The position numbers and the translations under genes are program-made. This document shows positions 62,559 through 64,000 of a DNA stretch of 64,000 bases, one piece after another. Within the stretch, counting starts at the first letter, position 1; each line of letters begins with the position of its first letter. Where the stretch lies: NCBI RefSeq assembly GCF_938023125.1, contig NZ_CALHDW010000011.1:90793-154792 (forward strand), read 5' to 3'. The DNA comes from an uncultured Porphyromonas sp. (lineage in GTDB: Bacteria; Bacteroidota; Bacteroidia; Bacteroidales; Porphyromonadaceae). The notes under the pieces were generated by a model, which did not search any database, had not been told where the DNA came from, and saw only the letters and a program-made list of their open reading frames with translations.

Positions 62559-63851
62559 ATGAACATCAAGCGGAATATTATCTTCACGTTGGAAAGCAGG
62601 AAAAAGGACGGAGTTCTCATTGTTGAGAATGTGCCTATCCGTATGCGTGTCAATTTTGCTTCCAAACGAATTGAATTCACAACAGGTTATCGTATTGATG
62701 CTGCGAAATGGGATTCTGATAAGCAGCGTGTAAGAAACGGTTGCACAAACAAACTGAAACAATCAGCTTCTGAAATCAATGCTTCACTCTTGAGCTATTA
62801 TACCGAGGTGCAGGAAATCTTCAAGAAGTTTGAAGTAGAAGAAATAATGCCAACACCTGAACAAATTAAAGAAGCATTCAATGCGTTGCACAAACCTGTG
62901 AGCGAAGAACCTAAGCCAAAGAAAGAAGCGTTGCCTTGTGATTTCTTTCAGGTGTTTGATGATTTTGTCGAGGATTGTGGACGTCAGAACAATTGGACGG
63001 ACTCCACGTTTGAGAAATTTGCAGCCGTGAAAAATCATTTGACCAACTTTCGTGAAGGACTTACCTTTGAGTTCTTTGATGAGCGAGGCTTGAATGACTA
63101 TGTGGGTTATCTGCGTGATGTAAAGGAGATGCGCAATACAACCATTGGCAAGCAACTGAGTTTCTTGAAATGGTTTTTGCGCTGGGCTTTCAAGAAAGGT
63201 GTACATCAAAACAACGCCTACGATAGTTATAAGCCCAAACTCAAGAGTACCCAAAAGAAAATCATCTTTCTCACTTGGGAGGAACTTAACAAACTCCGAG
63301 GGTTCGAAATACCAGCTGCCAAGCAAGCTCTTGATCGGGTGCGTGATGTATTTCTCTTCCAATGTTTTACAGGTTTGCGTTATTCTGATGTATTCAATCT
63401 TCGCCGAAGTGATATTAAAGGTGACCACATTGAGGTGACAACGGTTAAGACTTCTGATAGCCTGATTATCGAATTGAACAATCACAGCAAAGCAATCCTT
63501 GATAAATACAAAGATGTGGCATTTGAAGATGACAAGGTGCTGCCTGTGATTACCAATCAGAAGATGAACGATTATCTCAAAGAATTGGCAGAAATGGCAG
63601 GGATTGACGAGCCTATGCGCCAAACTTATTATAGGGGTAATGAGCGCATTGATGAGGTTACGCCTAAATACGCTTTGCTTGGCACGCACGCTGGTCGCAG
63701 AACGTTCATCTGTAATGCCCTCGCTTTGGGTATTCCTCCGCAGGTGGTGATGAAGTGGACGGGACATAGCGACTACAAGGCGATGAAGCCGTATATTGAC
63801 ATTGCCGACGACATCAAGGCGAATGCCATGAGTAAGTTCAATCAATTATAA
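62559..63851 (+). CDS. Site-specific tyrosine recombinase (integrase)
   Basis: The 430-aa protein starts at ATG 62559 (MNIKRNIIFTLESRKKDGVL); an in-frame TTG at 62529 is less likely. An arm-binding domain (about 1-75) precedes a SAM-like core-binding domain (about 125-215) and an intact catalytic domain. The catalytic residues are R in CFTGLRYSDV, K in TTVKTSD, HxxR in GTHAGRRTF, H in TGHSDYKAM and Y in KPYIDIADD. This is the type found at the end of Bacteroidota integrative elements. It lies in the opposite direction to the 61414 remnant, and the window ends 150 bases later, so the element's cargo is not seen. Confidence 0.92.
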   Translation: MNIKRNIIFTLESRKKDGVLIVENVPIRMRVNFASKRIEFTTGYRIDAAKWDSDKQRVRNGCTNKLKQSASEINASLLSYYTEVQEIFKKFEVEEIMPTPEQIKEAFNALHKPVSEEPKPKKEALPCDFFQVFDDFVEDCGRQNNWTDSTFEKFAAVKNHLTNFREGLTFEFFDERGLNDYVGYLRDVKEMRNTTIGKQLSFLKWFLRWAFKKGVHQNNAYDSYKPKLKSTQKKIIFLTWEELNKLRGFEIPAAKQALDRVRDVFLFQCFTGLRYSDVFNLRRSDIKGDHIEVTTVKTSDSLIIELNNHSKAILDKYKDVAFEDDKVLPVITNQKMNDYLKELAEMAGIDEPMRQTYYRGNERIDEVTPKYALLGTHAGRRTFICNALALGIPPQVVMKWTGHSDYKAMKPYIDIADDIKANAMSKFNQL

Positions 63852-63936
63852 TATATTTGGAGCAGTTTGGCTGGTCATAAATTCAACAAGAACATTCACG
63901 CAAGAGCCTCTTGCGTAAAATCATAAAGACAAAAGT

Positions 63937-64000
63937 ATGGACAATGAAATAATACTCTCTGCGAATAACCCTCAGGGCCAACTATCAGAATATGCTGAAT
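63937..64000 (+). CDS. Start of an unidentified gene (runs off the window)
   Basis: ATG 63937 opens a frame MDNEIILSANNPQGQLSEYA that continues past the edge. It is 85 bases after the recombinase. A small hairpin (ACGCAAGA/TCTTGCGT, 63898-63916) lies between them. Too short to name; genes in this place are usually cargo of the element. Confidence 0.45.
   Translation, partial: MDNEIILSANNPQGQLSEYAE

Noticed and set aside
62784..63845. A 353-aa minus-strand frame opposite the tyrosine recombinase
   Set aside because: It is an antisense shadow of the recombinase, which has all catalytic motifs in its own frame.
1..64000. CRISPR array or restriction/defence cluster
   Set aside because: No regularly spaced identical repeats with unique spacers, and no cas, hsd or other recognised defence gene, were seen. 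Any defence cargo would lie to the right of the window.

Overview
The window looks like a chromosome segment of a Porphyromonas-like member of the Bacteroidota. The evidence is lineage-typical content: a type IX secretion sorting domain, a Mfa1/Mfa2-type fimbrial operon, a lipoprotein glutaminyl-cyclase-like M28 enzyme, a hybrid two-component protein that joins TPR, kinase, receiver and AraC domains, NrfHA with CcsA/ResB, many DUF families known mainly from Bacteroidota, and promoters that fit the Bacteroidota form TTG-N19-21-TAnnTTTG. No database search was run, so the genus is an inference.  Layout. 1-8.6 kb (minus strand): the start of pnp, then a block ispG-dut-TPR protein-DUF4292 lipoprotein-EnvC-like protein-ribF, preceded by purE. 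8.7-20 kb: gcvH, tRNA-Leu(CAA), an operon (M28 cyclase/peptidase, sufE, a DUF2156-like protein, a GNAT), tpx, a periplasmic thioredoxin, class I fumarase, a T9SS cargo protein with a long leader, an ECF sigma factor and a DUF5020 barrel. 20-28 kb: an apparent six-gene operon (LysM/binding protein, PorT-like barrel, DUF3078, LptF/G permease, ribBA, DUF6263) closed by a strong terminator. 28-36.5 kb: a hybrid two-component regulator divergent from a GH3/beta-lactamase fusion, a CobD/HisC-like protein that lacks its PLP lysine, and recO.  36.9-43.3 kb is an accessory patch: overlapping small unknown genes, two lipoproteins, a duplicated outer-membrane receptor-like gene (one copy cut at the plug/barrel junction) and the remnant of a C39-peptidase ABC exporter. 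43.4-47.9 kb: ccsA, resB, nrfA and nrfH for nitrite ammonification. 48.9-57.9 kb: a six-gene fimbrial operon (DUF3575, DUF3868, Mfa1-like shaft, Mfa2-like anchor, minor subunit, large putative tip) closed by a perfect 32-base palindromic terminator. 58-64 kb is mobile debris: an internally deleted IS256-type element, another receptor-like barrel gene, a truncated tyrosine recombinase, an array of TGCTACA heptamers and an intact tyrosine recombinase, probably the edge of an integrated element that continues beyond the window.  Across the window at least seven related AT-rich intergenic repeats recur with CTGCCCTA-type ends. They are the most distinctive structure that no gene explains. The other leading observations are the lysine-less PLP-fold protein, two candidate attenuated leaders, and the PWT-x3-V-x-P C-terminal motif shared by three consecutive fimbrial subunits.
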